Shown here piece after piece: positions 26,418 to 35,223 of a DNA stretch of 64,000 nucleotides; within the stretch, counting starts at the first letter, position 1; each line of letters begins with the position of its first letter. The notes beneath the pieces are model-generated. The model was not told the origin of the DNA. It saw nothing but the letters and a program-made list of their open reading frames with translations, and made no database searches. Made by a program: the position numbers and the translations under genes. The stretch is from JAHECE01 sp963780675 (GTDB taxonomy: Bacteria; Actinomycetota; Actinomycetes; Actinomycetales; JAHECE01), in NCBI GenBank assembly GCA_963780675.1, contig CAWACR010000006.1, positions 1 to 64,000 on the forward strand, in the 5' to 3' direction.

Positions 26418-26652
26418 CGAATCCCCCCGGGTAACGTGGTGCGGTATGACCAGCATGGACCCTGCCGCGCCGTTCGGGGAACCCTGATCCGGCTGCGGCG
26501 TGGCCCGGCGCGGCACTCGGCCGCGGCAACGGCAGGAGCACCGGTCGATCAGGCAGTTTGGACCGCTCTCGACGCCATACTCGCCGACCCTCGGCGCTGG
26601 GCTCCACGCGTGGAGAGGACCCGCCGAGGCCGTCCCCCAAGGTCCGCGTCGC

Positions 26653-28195
26653 TCAGGTATCGAGTGACCCGGTCCGCTCGTCGGCGTTGCGGCGTGCGCC
26701 GTCGGGGAGAGTGCTCATGGCGGTGATGACGTAGCCGCGGCGGCCGCCGTGTTGGCGGGCACGTTCCTCGACCTGGACGCCGGCCAGGGCGAGGGCCGGA
26801 GTGGAGCGTTTGAGGAGTCCGCCGACCTTCTGGGGTGAGGTGGGCCAGCCGCGGGGTGGGCGTTCGGGGGTGATGGCGGCGAGGAGTTCGCCGGCGGTGC
26901 CGGTCCAGATGACCTCACGTTCGGCCAGGTCGAGGACGGCGCTGATGAACGCGTCGCCCTCGATGACGCTCATCGCGGTGGCCTCGGCGGTGTGGAGGTA
27001 GTCGGGCAGGGTGGTCCACCCTGTGACGGTGTCGAGGGCGGCCAGGACGCGGGCGAAGTCGGCCATCCGCGGGTGCTCGGCCAGGTGCACGGCAGGCAGG
27101 GCGGCGAGAACGTCGGCGAGGAGGTCGAGGACGGCGCCGAGGGTCTCGGCCCAGATCGCGGTCGAAGGCGGCGAAGACGGCGCGGTCGGTGCGTCGCTGG
27201 TCCTTGCGGATGGGGTCGAGTTCGACGGTGAGCATCCGGTCGGCGACGTCGCCTTGGAGGGAGCCGGGGTCGATGGACGTCAGGGCGAGGACGCGGCGGA
27301 ACGCGAGGACGGACACGTCGTTGTCGGAATACAGCGCACGGCGCACGATCCCGTCGCCGGTGACGGCCTTGCACAGGGCGTCCTGCAGCCACGGCGCGAG
27401 GGCGGAGACGTTGTCCAGGCCTACAGCCCAGGAGTGCGCCGCGGTGACGGCCCACGCAGCGGCGTCGGTCGGCGGGGTCCGCACCGGAGCCGTGGACGGG
27501 TCAAGCAGCGACAAGAGCAGGCGCAGGGCGGTGGTCTTGGCGGTGCCCTGCTGGCCGAGGAGCGCCAGGATCGGGTGCGGGATCCCGGGCAGGTAGGCGG
27601 CGAGGAGCCAGCCGATGAGGAGCCGGAACCCGGCGTCGTCCACGTTGAGCAGGTCCCGGAACGACCCAAGGCTGCCGCCCCGGGCGGGTTCGGGTAGCGG
27701 GGCGGACAGGGCGGTGCGGCGGAAGATGACCGGCGGGTTGCCGGTGACGTCCCACCCGGTCGGGGTGACACGGATCGCGGCGGCCTTCGGTGTCGCCCGG
27801 TCGATATACAGGGCGCCGTCCCGGGTGGCGACGCGCAGGTCGACCGGGACGGGGTCAGCTCGGAGGGCGTCGCCCTCGACGACGTTGAGCATGTCGGCCA
27901 GCGCGACGGCGGTCGCGGCGCGGCCGCGCTGGTCGAAGTACGCGGCCGCCAATTGCTGGCGCAGCCCGTCCCGGGACCCCCGCAGGGCGATCGCGATGCC
28001 GGGGTTGGACTTCGCCACGGCGTAGGTCTGCGCGTCCGCGCCGCGGATCACGTGGTACTGCTCCCGGGCCAGGGCCACGAGCTCGGTCGACAAGGACTGC
28101 GACGCGCGAACGTGATCGCGCCCCGCACCGGTGGGGCCGGCGAGCTCCAGACCCGGCTCAGTACCGACCCGGCCATCAGACTCATCGTCGTCCAC
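26653..28195 (-). pseudogene. Mobile-element ATPase (D5/primase-helicase-like), frameshifted
   Basis: The N-terminal 330 residues read RDHVRASQSLSTELVALARE, then a NPPVIFRRTALSAPLPEP segment. A Walker A LLGQQGTAKTTALRLLL follows, an acidic-Asn region SWAVGLDNVSALAPWLQDAL, and an ILTSIDPGS-like sensor LALTSIDPGSLQGDVADRML. This is the layout of ATPases in actinobacterial phage-like and integrative elements, where they act as replication helicase or primase-helicase. After DRAVFAAFDR the frame changes near 27155, and the C-terminus AIWAETLGAVLDLLADV through HLAEHPRMADFARVLAALDT is in another frame, ending at 26653. The gene is therefore broken. The start is GTG at 28195. An upstream primase domain gene, usual in such elements, is absent. 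Confidence 0.75.
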
Positions 28196-28624
28196 GGCGC
28201 GATCCCCTCCACCGCGTCAGGCGAGCGTTCCTCCCGGGACCGCGACCGGTGGGCCGCGTTCCGGCGACGGACCTTAGGGCCTGCCACCGCGACGTCGAGA
28301 CCGGACCTCCCTCCAGCAATCGACGATCCGCACCGGGTTCCCGTCGGGGACGGCGCCGACCCCACGCCACGCCAGTCAGTGCTCCGCCGACGTCGGCGGT
28401 CGGGTCGATCGGAATCGACCGTAGCAGGCCGCTCTCCGTCCACCGGCGGACCGACGGACCACCTGAGGAGAAGAACGGGCGGCCGGTCGGCATCGAAGGG
28501 CAGGCCCGAACCCGACGCCAGCCAGGACGTCGCGCCTGCGGGCGAGCCGCCCAACCACGGTGACGGTGCCGCCGAGTTCGTCAGCCGGTCCTTCCCCTCG
28601 AACGGCGGGACGTTCGCGCCCATG
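28196..28624. other. Intergenic region between element ATPase and excisionase genes
   Basis: No gene with family similarity is seen in these 429 bases. In related elements a primase/polymerase gene often lies here, so this may be a scar of deletion. Confidence 0.35.
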
Positions 28625-28879
28625 TCAGGCGACCTCGATCGGCGTCGAGATGCGCTCGAGCTCTGTCGCGGGGATGCGCACGAGCCTGGGTCCCACCCGG
28701 GTCGCGCGCACGTACCCGGCCGCGATCCAGTTCCTGACCGTGCGGACCGAGACACCCTTCGCCGCGGCGAACTCCGCCGCGCTCAGGTCCGGGTTCACGG
28801 TCACGCGGGCCACGGTGGCCCGGCCGGCGGCAGCCGCGCTGCGCGAGCGGGCCGAACGCGGTGCGTCGTTGTTGTACAT
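28625..28879 (-). CDS. Excisionase-type (MerR-like) helix-turn-helix DNA-binding protein
   Basis: The 84-residue product starts MYNNDAPRSARSRSAAAAGR and ends with a winged HTH: LSAAEFAAAKGVSVRTVRNW, IAAGYVRATRVGPRLVRIPA, TELERISTPIEVA. This is the excisionase fold used to direct integrase excision or to regulate element genes. ATG at 28879 is supported by GGAGG about 7 nt upstream. The frame continues to 28957 but that extension crosses palindromes and repeats. It is between the integrase and the replication ATPase, all on the minus strand. A palindrome at 28892-28909 just upstream may be its operator. Confidence 0.75.
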   Translation of the reverse strand: MYNNDAPRSARSRSAAAAGRATVARVTVNPDLSAAEFAAAKGVSVRTVRNWIAAGYVRATRVGPRLVRIPATELERISTPIEVA

Positions 28880-28891
28880 GGGGAACCTCCT

Positions 28892-28909
28892 GGTGTCGGA
28901 ACGGACACC
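28892..28909. promoter_or_regulatory. Palindrome upstream of the excisionase gene
   Basis: GGTGTCGGAACGGACACC: 6-bp arms GGTGTC and GACACC with a 6-bp spacer, 13 bp before the start codon and just beyond the ribosome binding site. Position suits a repressor site. Confidence 0.5.
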
Positions 28910-28926
28910 ACGGACCCTCCCCCGCA

Positions 28927-29071
28927 CCCCTTGACAGGAATCTGACACCCGCGTCAATGCAGGTCAGGCTGACGCCGGCCGCCAGGTGTCAGGGTCGACT
29001 GCCGTCGATGCAAGCACCCCTGACACCAGCCGTCCGATCCCCTGACAGAACCCGAGGACGCCCCTGACAGG
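28927..29071. repeat. Iteron-like CCTGACA repeats
   Basis: At least five similar units: TTGACAGG at 28931, TCTGACACC at 28941, GGTGTCAGGG (inverted) at 28985, CCCCTGACACC at 29017, CCTGACAG at 29041 and CCCCTGACAGG at 29061. They lie upstream of the excisionase gene in an element with a replication ATPase. They could be binding sites for Xis, an integrase arm, or a replication initiator. Confidence 0.55.
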
Positions 29072-29303
29072 CTCGAGAACGTCGATACCGGGCCCGCGCT
29101 GCGTGATCGGGGCCCGACCCTCGGCCCCGCCGTCACCGGGCCCAGTACGCGCGGTGGCGGGACGCCGCCGAGATCGCGCGCGACGGCCGCGCCGACGACG
29201 GACGCAGGCCAGCCAGGCAGGGCCACCATTCCCAGGTTCGCCGGGCGGTCAACACCAGGCCCGCAGGCGGGGCCTTCGAGCACGCGTCGAGCAGGCGCGG
29301 GAC

Positions 29304-29640
29304 TCAATCGAGGAGCATGCGCTCATGCCCGCGGGGGCAGGTGCCTCGGGTCTCCTCGTGGAACCCCTCCTCCTCGACCTCGAAGCGCAGCCAGTGGTCC
29401 TCGCAGTAGACCGACGTGCAGGCCGGGCACCAGATACGGCGCGAACTCGGGGTGAAGGGCGTACAGAGCGGCGGGATCGCGACGCCGCAGGGCCTCGTCC
29501 ACCTCCGGGTGCGGATACTCGAAGAAGGTCACCCGGGCCCACGGCACGACGATCTCGAGCCGACTCCGGTCACCGTCGACAACCACGCCCAAGCTGCCGG
29601 CGAGGCGCTCGTCGAGAACGCACCGAAACGCAACCCCCAC
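29304..29640 (-). pseudogene. Zinc-ribbon hypothetical protein, frameshifted
   Basis: From GTG at 29640 (GGGGGAG upstream) the frame reads FRCVLDERLAGSLGVVVDGD, RSRLEIVVPWARVTFFEYPH and PEVDEALRRRDPAALYALHP, EFAPY. After a frame change near 29430 it continues WCPACTSVYCEDHWLRFEVE, then GFHEETRGTCPRGHERMLLD to TGA at 29304. The four Cys plus His positions (CPAC...C-x-x-H...C-x-x-x-H) suggest a zinc ribbon. Restored length is about 111 residues. No function is recognised. It lies between the integrase and the excisionase, a usual place for small accessory genes of integrative elements. Confidence 0.55.
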
Positions 29641-29816
29641 GCGAGGCTCCCCCGGGACCGAGACTCAATCGACACGCGCACACGCTAACCGGCGGAGAAC
29701 GCCGGCGGTCAGATGGCCAGGCCGAATCCAGTGCCCACGCCGTGCGCCACACACCCGGCGCCTTCGCGACCGTCAGACCGCCGTCGTCAGGCAGCCTGCC
29801 GATCGCCCCGGCGTCC

Positions 29817-30952
29817 TCAGGCGCCCCGATCCTCGGATTCTGGTCGGGGCGTGACGTCGGACAGCGAGCGGGCCAGGGCGCGATCGCGCTCGTCGGAGGA
29901 CTGCTGGTAGCGCATCGCGATCCCAGGGCGTCGCATGCCCGAGTCGCCGCTGGAGCTCGGCGATCGTCCCCCCACGCTGGGCGAGGAGCGTCGCGCCGGT
30001 GTGCCGTAGGTGATGGAAGCGGAACGTCGCGGGCAGGTCGGTCTTGCGCACGGCGACCTTGAACACGTCCGTGGAGAACGTCGACAAGTGCACCGGTAGC
30101 TGCCCGCCTGGCTCGGCGGGGAAGAGGAGATCGTCCGGCTTGCGACCGACGTGCTTGGTCGAGGTGCTCGCGCACCGCGGGGCCCATCGCCTCGGGGAAG
30201 TGCACCGCCCGCTCACCGGCCCTGGTCTTCGGCGGACCGAAGGTCGGCGTCCGGCCCTGCCACGTCACTCCCCGACGCACGTGCACCACGCCGGCAGCGG
30301 TATCGACGTCACGGCGGCGAAGGGCCAGGGTCTCCCCCACCCGCAACTGGCACCAGGCCCCGAACAGCACCGCCAGCGCCAGGCGAGGTGGCATCGCGCG
30401 GTGCAAGGCGTCGACCTGCTCAGGCGTCGCGATCATCACCTCGGTCGCGACCCGCGCGTTCGATGCCCCACGGATCCGACACGGCTGCGCCCCGATCAGA
30501 TCCTCGGCCAACGCGCTACCCAGAATCGTCTTCGTCAACGCGTACGTCCGAGCCCGCACGGTCGGCGCGTCCGGCGCCAGCCCCGCGTGCCAGGCGCGGA
30601 TCACCTCCGGCGGATCGCGTCCAACCGCAGTGAACCCAGCACCGCAAGGACGTGCTTGTCGAGATACAGCCGGTAGGACCGCGCGGTCGAGGCCCGCAAT
30701 GGACGCTCCGCTAGCCACCGAGCTGAGTACTCGGCGAACGTCGGGACTACGACCGACTGCCGCCGGTTGCGGCACCCCCGCGGCGACGCCCTCCAGGCGT
30801 ACCGCCTCTCGGCGCAACCATGCTTCGGCCGCTGCCTTCGTGGTGAAGGTCGTTGGCGCGTTCGCCACGTGACCAAGAGCGTCAACCTGATACCGCGCCT
30901 GATATCGCCCGCTCGGCAACCGCCGCACCTGACCGAACGCCCGCCGTCCCAT
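29817..30952 (-). pseudogene. Tyrosine-type integrase with about four frameshifts
   Basis: The start MGRRAFGQVRRLPSGRYQAR, then TTFTTKAAAEAWLRREAVRL, is an AP2-like arm-binding domain. The core-binding domain continues in another frame (VVVPTFAEYSARWLAERPLR). The catalytic domain shows LRVGETLALRRRDVD (Arg). After a frame change near 30165 come FRFHHLRHTGATLLAQRGGT (HxxR) and LQRRLGHATP, then after one near 29925 MRYQQSSDERDRALARSL with the Tyr nucleophile. It ends at 29817. All motifs survive but the frame breaks near 30745, 30600, 30165 and 29925. It is the integrase of the 24.4-31.1 kb element; a tRNA-Leu-like 3' end lies beyond its start at 31092. Confidence 0.8.
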
Positions 30953-31091
30953 CGCACCCCCCGTGTCGGATACGTGTCGGAACGAGGTTCACTTCACGAG
31001 TCCCGAATGACCCTCACCGCCGCTCCGTACCATGCCCATTTGCCCAGGTCACGACACCATACTCCCACGCTGCTCGAATGTGGCCAGTCCG

Positions 31092-31114
31092 CTTCGAATC
31101 CCACTCGGGGCACC
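31092..31114 (+). other. tRNA-Leu-like 3' end (possible attachment site)
   Basis: CTTCGAATCCCACTCGGGGC with the following ACC resembles a T-loop, the 3' T-stem strand CCCAC, an acceptor strand TCGGGGC and ACC. This is close to the 3' end of tRNA-Leu types that begin GCCCCGG. The 5' T-stem strand does not pair, so only the end is retained. It lies about 140 bp beyond the start of the broken integrase. Confidence 0.4.
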
Positions 31115-31193
31115 GCTTGAACTGGGGAAACGTTCGCCCATTGGACATCCGTGGGACAGTGAGATCCCCTGGCAGCATGCAATCGAGTTGACC

Positions 31194-31238
31194 GGTGGCC
31201 CGTCGACTGGTGGCCCGTCGACTGATGGCCTGTCGACG
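31194..31238. repeat. Three tandem 15-bp units
   Basis: GGTGGCCCGTCGACT occurs twice in tandem, followed by a third unit with four changes (GATGGCCTGTCGACG). It is noncoding and lies between the att-like site and the response regulator gene. Confidence 0.7.
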
Positions 31239-31320
31239 CGGCCGGCGCTGGACTCCCGCCCTGGGCCCCCTGGGGACGACCCCAGGCGGCGCTCGAAAGC
31301 GGCAGGCGCCGCGTCCAGGC

Positions 31321-31965
31321 TCAGCGGCCTGGTTCGACCAGGCCGGACTCGTACGCGAGCACCACGGCCTGAGCCCGGTCCCGGATACCGCACTTCCGCA
31401 GGATCGCTGCGACGTGGGTCTTCACCGTCGCCTCGGAGATGAAGAGCTCGGTCGCAATCGTGCCGTTGGACCACCCCTTGGCGATCGCTCGAAGAACATC
31501 GGTCTCCCGTCCGGTCAGTCCCTCGAGGCGACTCGGGTCGGTGGAGCGGTTGACGTGCCGCTCGACGAGCCGACGGGTCACCGCTGGGTCGAGAAGCGTC
31601 TCCCCCGCGGCAACCGTCCGGACGGCCTCAGCCAACCGGCCGCGGGGAGCATCCTTGAGCAGGAATCCGGAGGCCCCAGCCTTGATGGCGTCGAAGACGT
31701 ACTCGTCGAGATCGAAAGTGGTCAGCACCAGGACACGGGGCGGGTGTGGAAGGTTCATCAGCCGGCGGGTGGCCGCAATTCCGTCCAGCCCTGGCATCCG
31801 GATGTCCATCAGCACCACATCGGGCCGGACCTGCTCGGTGAGGGTCACGGCTTCAAGACCGTCAGCCGCAAGGGCGAGCACCTCGATGTCGCTTTCCATA
31901 GACAGAATCGCGGCGATCCCCTCTCGGACGAGTTGTTGGTCGTCAACGACGACGATGCGGATCAC
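31321..31965 (-). CDS. NarL/LuxR-family response regulator
   Basis: The 214-residue protein has a receiver domain: IRIVVVDDQQLVREGIAAIL with acidic pocket DD, phosphoacceptor Asp in VVLMDIRMPGLDGIAATRRL, Thr in VLVLTTFD and Lys in FLLKDAP. The C-terminal HTH is LTGRETDVLRAIAKGWSNGT, IATELFISEATVKTHVAAIL. It is the output of the histidine kinase whose stop overlaps its start by 4 nt, so the two are translationally coupled. Phosphorylation should trigger DNA binding. Target genes are not obvious; the divergent small membrane protein at 33249 is one possibility. Confidence 0.93.
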   Translation of the reverse strand: MIRIVVVDDQQLVREGIAAILSMESDIEVLALAADGLEAVTLTEQVRPDVVLMDIRMPGLDGIAATRRLMNLPHPPRVLVLTTFDLDEYVFDAIKAGASGFLLKDAPRGRLAEAVRTVAAGETLLDPAVTRRLVERHVNRSTDPSRLEGLTGRETDVLRAIAKGWSNGTIATELFISEATVKTHVAAILRKCGIRDRAQAVVLAYESGLVEPGR

Positions 31966-33110
31966 GACGGCAGCCCGGGGTAGGGCAAGCGCGCGTGGAC
32001 CGAGAACCCACCCGTGCCCACCGGACCGACGTTCAAGGTGCCGCCAACGAAGTCCACCCGCTCACGCATGCCGGAGAGTCCGAAACCCGGAACAGCCGGG
32101 CCCCGCGCCGGGCCGGTATCTGTGACCGACACGTCGAGATGATCCGGCCCGTAGGTCACGAAGACCGAAGTGGCAGCCCGGCCCCCGTGCTTGACCACGT
32201 TCGTGATCGCCTCCTGGATCACCCGGAACGCCGCCGCCCCGATGAGATCACCGACCTGTCGCACCTCGCCCTGGACAGCGAAGGTGATGGGGAGACCCGC
32301 ATCGAGCGCCTGCGCGACGAGCGCGTCGATCTCGTCGAGACCCGGCGCCGGTGCCAGCTTCAACGGATCCGAGGACTCCTCGACGTCGGTCCGTAGGAGG
32401 CCGAGCAACGATCGGAGCTCCCCCAGCGCCTCACGTCCCGCTTCCTCGATCGCGCGCACGGAGTTTCGGGCATCGGCCGGGGAGGTGGCCAGCAACGCAT
32501 CCGCCGACTGCGCCTGAATGACCATCATGGACACGCGGTGCGCCACGACGTCGTGCAACTCACGCGCGATCCGTCGTCGCTCCTGAACTGCACCGCGTTC
32601 TGCAGCGACCTGGCGTTCCGCGATCAGCAGCTCCCGGTCGGACTCGAGATGAGCGACGTGATGGGTCTGGCGGCTGATGAGCAGGCCGACGAACCAGGCG
32701 GCCATCAGAAGCAGGCCCACGAAGACGAAGTCGGACTGGCCGACGATCAGCGCCGTCACCACCAGAAGTGCCGCGCCGAGCGCTGTCTGGCGACGGGTCG
32801 TGTGCGCACCGATCGAGTACGCGGCCAACATCATCGCTGCCAGCGACGACAACCCATCCGTCGGAACGGTGAACGCCTGCTGGGCGCACGCGGCACCGAG
32901 GACGACCGCTCCGGAGCCCAGGGGACACACCCGTCGGAACGCGAGTGGTGCCGTCATCAGTACTGCGGTCAGTGTGAGCACTGGTCTGGACCCGTCCACG
33001 TCACCGACGCCCGGCGCGAGATGCGGAGCCCAGATCTCCACCTGGGCAGCCAGCAGAAGAGCTACTGCCACGACCAGATCCACCGGATCCGGACGCTTGC
33101 CCCCTGTCAT
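31962..33110 (-). CDS. Two-component sensor histidine kinase (HisKA_3 type)
   Basis: The 382-residue product has about five to six N-terminal membrane segments (DLVVAVALLLAAQVEIW; VLTLTAVLMTAPLAF; LAAMMLAAYSIGA; LGAALLVVTALIVG; FVFVGLLLMAAWFVGLLI), then a dimerisation domain with RRRIARELHDVVAHRVSMMV, where the His is phosphorylated. The ATPase domain has FRVIQEAITNVVKHGGRA (N box) and DTGPARGPAVPGFGLSGMRE (G boxes). It lacks a large external domain, so it may sense membrane state. It is the first gene of the pair with the response regulator. The start is ATG at 33110. Confidence 0.92.
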   Translation of the reverse strand: MTGGKRPDPVDLVVAVALLLAAQVEIWAPHLAPGVGDVDGSRPVLTLTAVLMTAPLAFRRVCPLGSGAVVLGAACAQQAFTVPTDGLSSLAAMMLAAYSIGAHTTRRQTALGAALLVVTALIVGQSDFVFVGLLLMAAWFVGLLISRQTHHVAHLESDRELLIAERQVAAERGAVQERRRIARELHDVVAHRVSMMVIQAQSADALLATSPADARNSVRAIEEAGREALGELRSLLGLLRTDVEESSDPLKLAPAPGLDEIDALVAQALDAGLPITFAVQGEVRQVGDLIGAAAFRVIQEAITNVVKHGGRAATSVFVTYGPDHLDVSVTDTGPARGPAVPGFGLSGMRERVDFVGGTLNVGPVGTGGFSVHARLPYPGLPS

Positions 33111-33248
33111 GAGCCGACGCTATCGGCCTCGCTGCCGAGTCCACGTCGCCCTACAGGATGACTCGGAGAACCAGCAACCATCCCCGGAGCCGATGCCTGC
33201 AGTGCATGCTCCGCGCAAACCTGGAAGCACATCCACCCAGGAGGAACC

Positions 33249-33599
33249 ATGAACAAACTCATCACCGCAGCCGGAATCGGCCAGCTCGTCGGACTGCTCG
33301 GCTGGATCGACCCCATCTTCATCCCCCTGATCCTCGCTGGCCCGCCCGTGACCGGCGCAGTCTCCGCAAAGCGTGGACTGCGCGCAGCCTGGCCGGCAGT
33401 CCTGTGGTTCAGTGCCGGAGTCAACATGATCTGGACGGATTGGGTCGTCAATCAGGAGGACGTCGCCTTTCACGTCATCGTGACCGTGCTGACAACCCTC
33501 CTCGCCCTTGCCGGTTGGGGTGGTGTCCGACTGGCGACCCGCAAGCGCGCGACCGCCACTGCTGGCGCGCAGTATCAGCCTCCACTAGAAGGTGCCTGA
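33249..33599 (+). CDS. Small membrane protein
   Basis: The 116-residue protein starts MNKLITAAGIGQLVGLLGWI and has about three hydrophobic segments (IDPIFIPLILAGPPV; AAWPAVLWFSAGVNMIW; HVIVTVLTTLLALAGWGG). AGGAGG precedes the ATG at 33249. The C-terminal tail is basic. It is divergent from the two-component genes and may be controlled by them, as is common for kinase-divergent membrane proteins. No family name can be given. Confidence 0.7.
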   Translation: MNKLITAAGIGQLVGLLGWIDPIFIPLILAGPPVTGAVSAKRGLRAAWPAVLWFSAGVNMIWTDWVVNQEDVAFHVIVTVLTTLLALAGWGGVRLATRKRATATAGAQYQPPLEGA

Positions 33600-33996
33600 A
33601 TCTCGTCGGCCACCGTCCGGATCTGCCGCGCACCGCGGCTGCCGATGAGCGAGTCTCGCCATCAGCGGCGCCCGCGGTCAGTCCCGGAGGTCATCTGAGT
33701 TCGTAAGGGATGTGTTGCCACGCGCTCTGGGGATCCGACGTGTCTGAACAGCGGAAACGGTTGTCCGTGGGATATCCGCGGGGACAGCGCGAGGTGACAC
33801 CGCGCTGGGCTGCGTGCCAGATCCGGCCCGCTTGATTCGGCTCCCCACGGACGATGCCTGCCCGACGTGCCGCGGCCTTCTGACGTCGCTTGACCCCCCT
33901 GGCTCCTGGCACCTACCTTGAGAGGGCGGCAGGCACTAGCCCGTCGAAGTGAGCCCGGCAGCCTTCCGGACGGTTGGTGAGCCGGGCTTCGCGCTG
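33600..33996. other. Intergenic region
   Basis: No gene is supported in these 397 bases. A segment near 33750-33795 has a loose similarity to 31127-31165 (shared GAAACG, ATCCG and GGGACAG spacing), too weak to call a repeat. Confidence 0.35.
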
Positions 33997-34488
33997 CTAG
34001 CGGAGGTCGAGGTCGACAACGCCGGTCACCGTGTTCTCCAGCCGCTGCCGCCAAGGTCCCCCTCGGTGCCATGACCAGGCGATCGCGTCGGGTACCCAGA
34101 GCAGCGGGTCCTCGTGCCTGCGGCGGTGCTCGTACCGAAGCGCGCTAGCAGTCGGCTCGCTGGGCAGTTCCTGGTAGAGCCAGCGTCTGTCGTGAGCGAG
34201 CAACGAGTCGTCACGGTCAATGACGATCATGTCTACGGCACCGTGGAGCGCGTCCTGCGCGAGAGCCCGGATGCACGCTTCACGCGCCGCAAGTTCCGGG
34301 CCACGGAAGCGGGCGCGGTACAGGGTGGCGGTAGCCGACGACGCGTCGATCGCCCGGACCACGGACACCCGCAAACCATCCGACTTGCCCTGAAGACCCT
34401 CAAGGACGCCCCGCAGTTCGAGGCGGACTCCGTCGGGCGGGGCGCGACCTGGACCAAGAGGACCTGAGTCCACGACGCCAGAGCCCAC
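33997..34488 (-). CDS. Hypothetical protein, DUF3800-like C-terminus
   Basis: The 163-residue product contains VSVVRAIDASSATATLYRAR near its start and, at the end, DRRWLYQELPSEPTASALRY, EHRRRHEDPLLWVPDAIAWS WHRGGPWR. The final PLLWVPDAIAW motif recalls actinobacterial DUF3800-type proteins, where the domain is thought to be nuclease-like. The usual N-terminal D-E-S-G strand is not visible, so the gene may be truncated at its 5' end. The start GTG at 34488 is uncertain. It lies alone between an intergenic gap and the MazEF pair. Confidence 0.5.
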   Translation of the reverse strand: MGSGVVDSGPLGPGRAPPDGVRLELRGVLEGLQGKSDGLRVSVVRAIDASSATATLYRARFRGPELAAREACIRALAQDALHGAVDMIVIDRDDSLLAHDRRWLYQELPSEPTASALRYEHRRRHEDPLLWVPDAIAWSWHRGGPWRQRLENTVTGVVDLDLR

Positions 34489-34636
34489 GGCGACTTAATG
34501 CCCTTCCGGGGCGCACGGCCATGGGTGTCGGTCACATGTCCGCCGCTGGCCCGGGGCCTCGGCCGCCCCCAGGCTCTTCTTGGCGAGAGCGCTCGGCCGC
34601 GCCGGGGACCACGACTGACGCCAGACCGGGCGCGAC

Positions 34637-34978
34637 CTACAGGCTGAGCACCTTGCGAAGGCCGCGGTCGATCTCCTCGACCAGGTTCAGCGGCAGTCGG
34701 CCTGCGCGCTCGATCAGCTCCCGCTTCTCCACGGTCAGGAGTGCTGTCACGTTCGCCACGGAGTCGCGCGGCAGGCCGCTGGAACCGGCGGGCAGGAACA
34801 CGTTGCCAGGCATGGCTGCCAGGGCAGTGTTGGACGTGATGACCACCACGATCGCCGTGGCGAGCCGGCTCTCGTTGTACCGGTCGGACTGAACCACGAC
34901 GACCGGACGCCTCTTGGCCGGCCGGCTGCCGACGGCCGGGCCGAGGTCGACCCAGCACACCTCACCCCGCTGGATCAC
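34637..34978 (-). CDS. MazF/PemK-family toxin
   Basis: The 113-residue protein starts MIQRGEVCWVDLGPAVGSRP and has AKRRPVVVVQSDRYNESRLA, TAIVVVITSNTALAAMPGNV and NVTALLTVEKRELIERAGRL. These are the conserved MazF elements: R-G-E-x-x-W-V-D-L, the K-RPvvVvQ core and the T-S-N loop. MazF toxins cut single-stranded RNA at short sequences. Its start overlaps the stop of the upstream antitoxin by 4 nt. It appears complete, and the pair is preceded by a palindromic operator. Cleavage specificity cannot be predicted. Confidence 0.88.
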   Translation of the reverse strand: MIQRGEVCWVDLGPAVGSRPAKRRPVVVVQSDRYNESRLATAIVVVITSNTALAAMPGNVFLPAGSSGLPRDSVANVTALLTVEKRELIERAGRLPLNLVEEIDRGLRKVLSL

Positions 34979-35220
34979 CAGTCGTCACCCTCGAGCAGGC
35001 GCGCCCGGCTTGCCTCGGCGGCCGCGAGGTTCGACTCCTGAGCGGCCGCGTCGCGCGCCAACACCTCGTTGACGAGCTCCGTGACCCGTGCGTCGTCGGC
35101 GTCGTCCAGGTAGCGCTCTGCGGCCCGGGAGAACAGCTCGGACCTGCTCACTCCCAGTTCGCGCGCCATGCGCACGACCCGCTCGTACGTCCCGTTCGGG
35201 ACCGAGATCGCTGTCTTCAT
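34975..35220 (-). CDS. Ribbon-helix-helix antitoxin (MazE-like)
   Basis: The 81-residue product MKTAISVPNGTYERVVRMAR, then ELGVSRSELFSRAAERYLDD, is a ribbon-helix-helix DNA-binding domain; the tail EVLARDAAAQESNLAAAEAS through LLEGDDW is acidic and should wrap the toxin. It should neutralise MazF and repress the operon. ATG at 35220 is chosen although the frame remains open upstream, because it starts the RHH strand (KTAISVP) and is preceded by a palindrome and -10-like sequence. The stop overlaps the mazF start by 4 nt. Confidence 0.85.
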   Translation of the reverse strand: MKTAISVPNGTYERVVRMARELGVSRSELFSRAAERYLDDADDARVTELVNEVLARDAAAQESNLAAAEASRARLLEGDDW

Positions 35221-35223
35221 GTT

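Larger units (their letters stand above)
30953..31320. other. Intergenic region at the right edge of the element
   Basis: No gene is supported. It holds the tRNA-Leu-like sequence at 31092-31114 and a short tandem repeat at 31194-31238. Confidence 0.45.

Noticed and set aside
31127..33795. Possible direct repeat flanking the two-component system (31127-31165 and 33750-33795)
   Set aside because: Similarity is patchy with many mismatches; not above what GC-rich DNA gives by chance.
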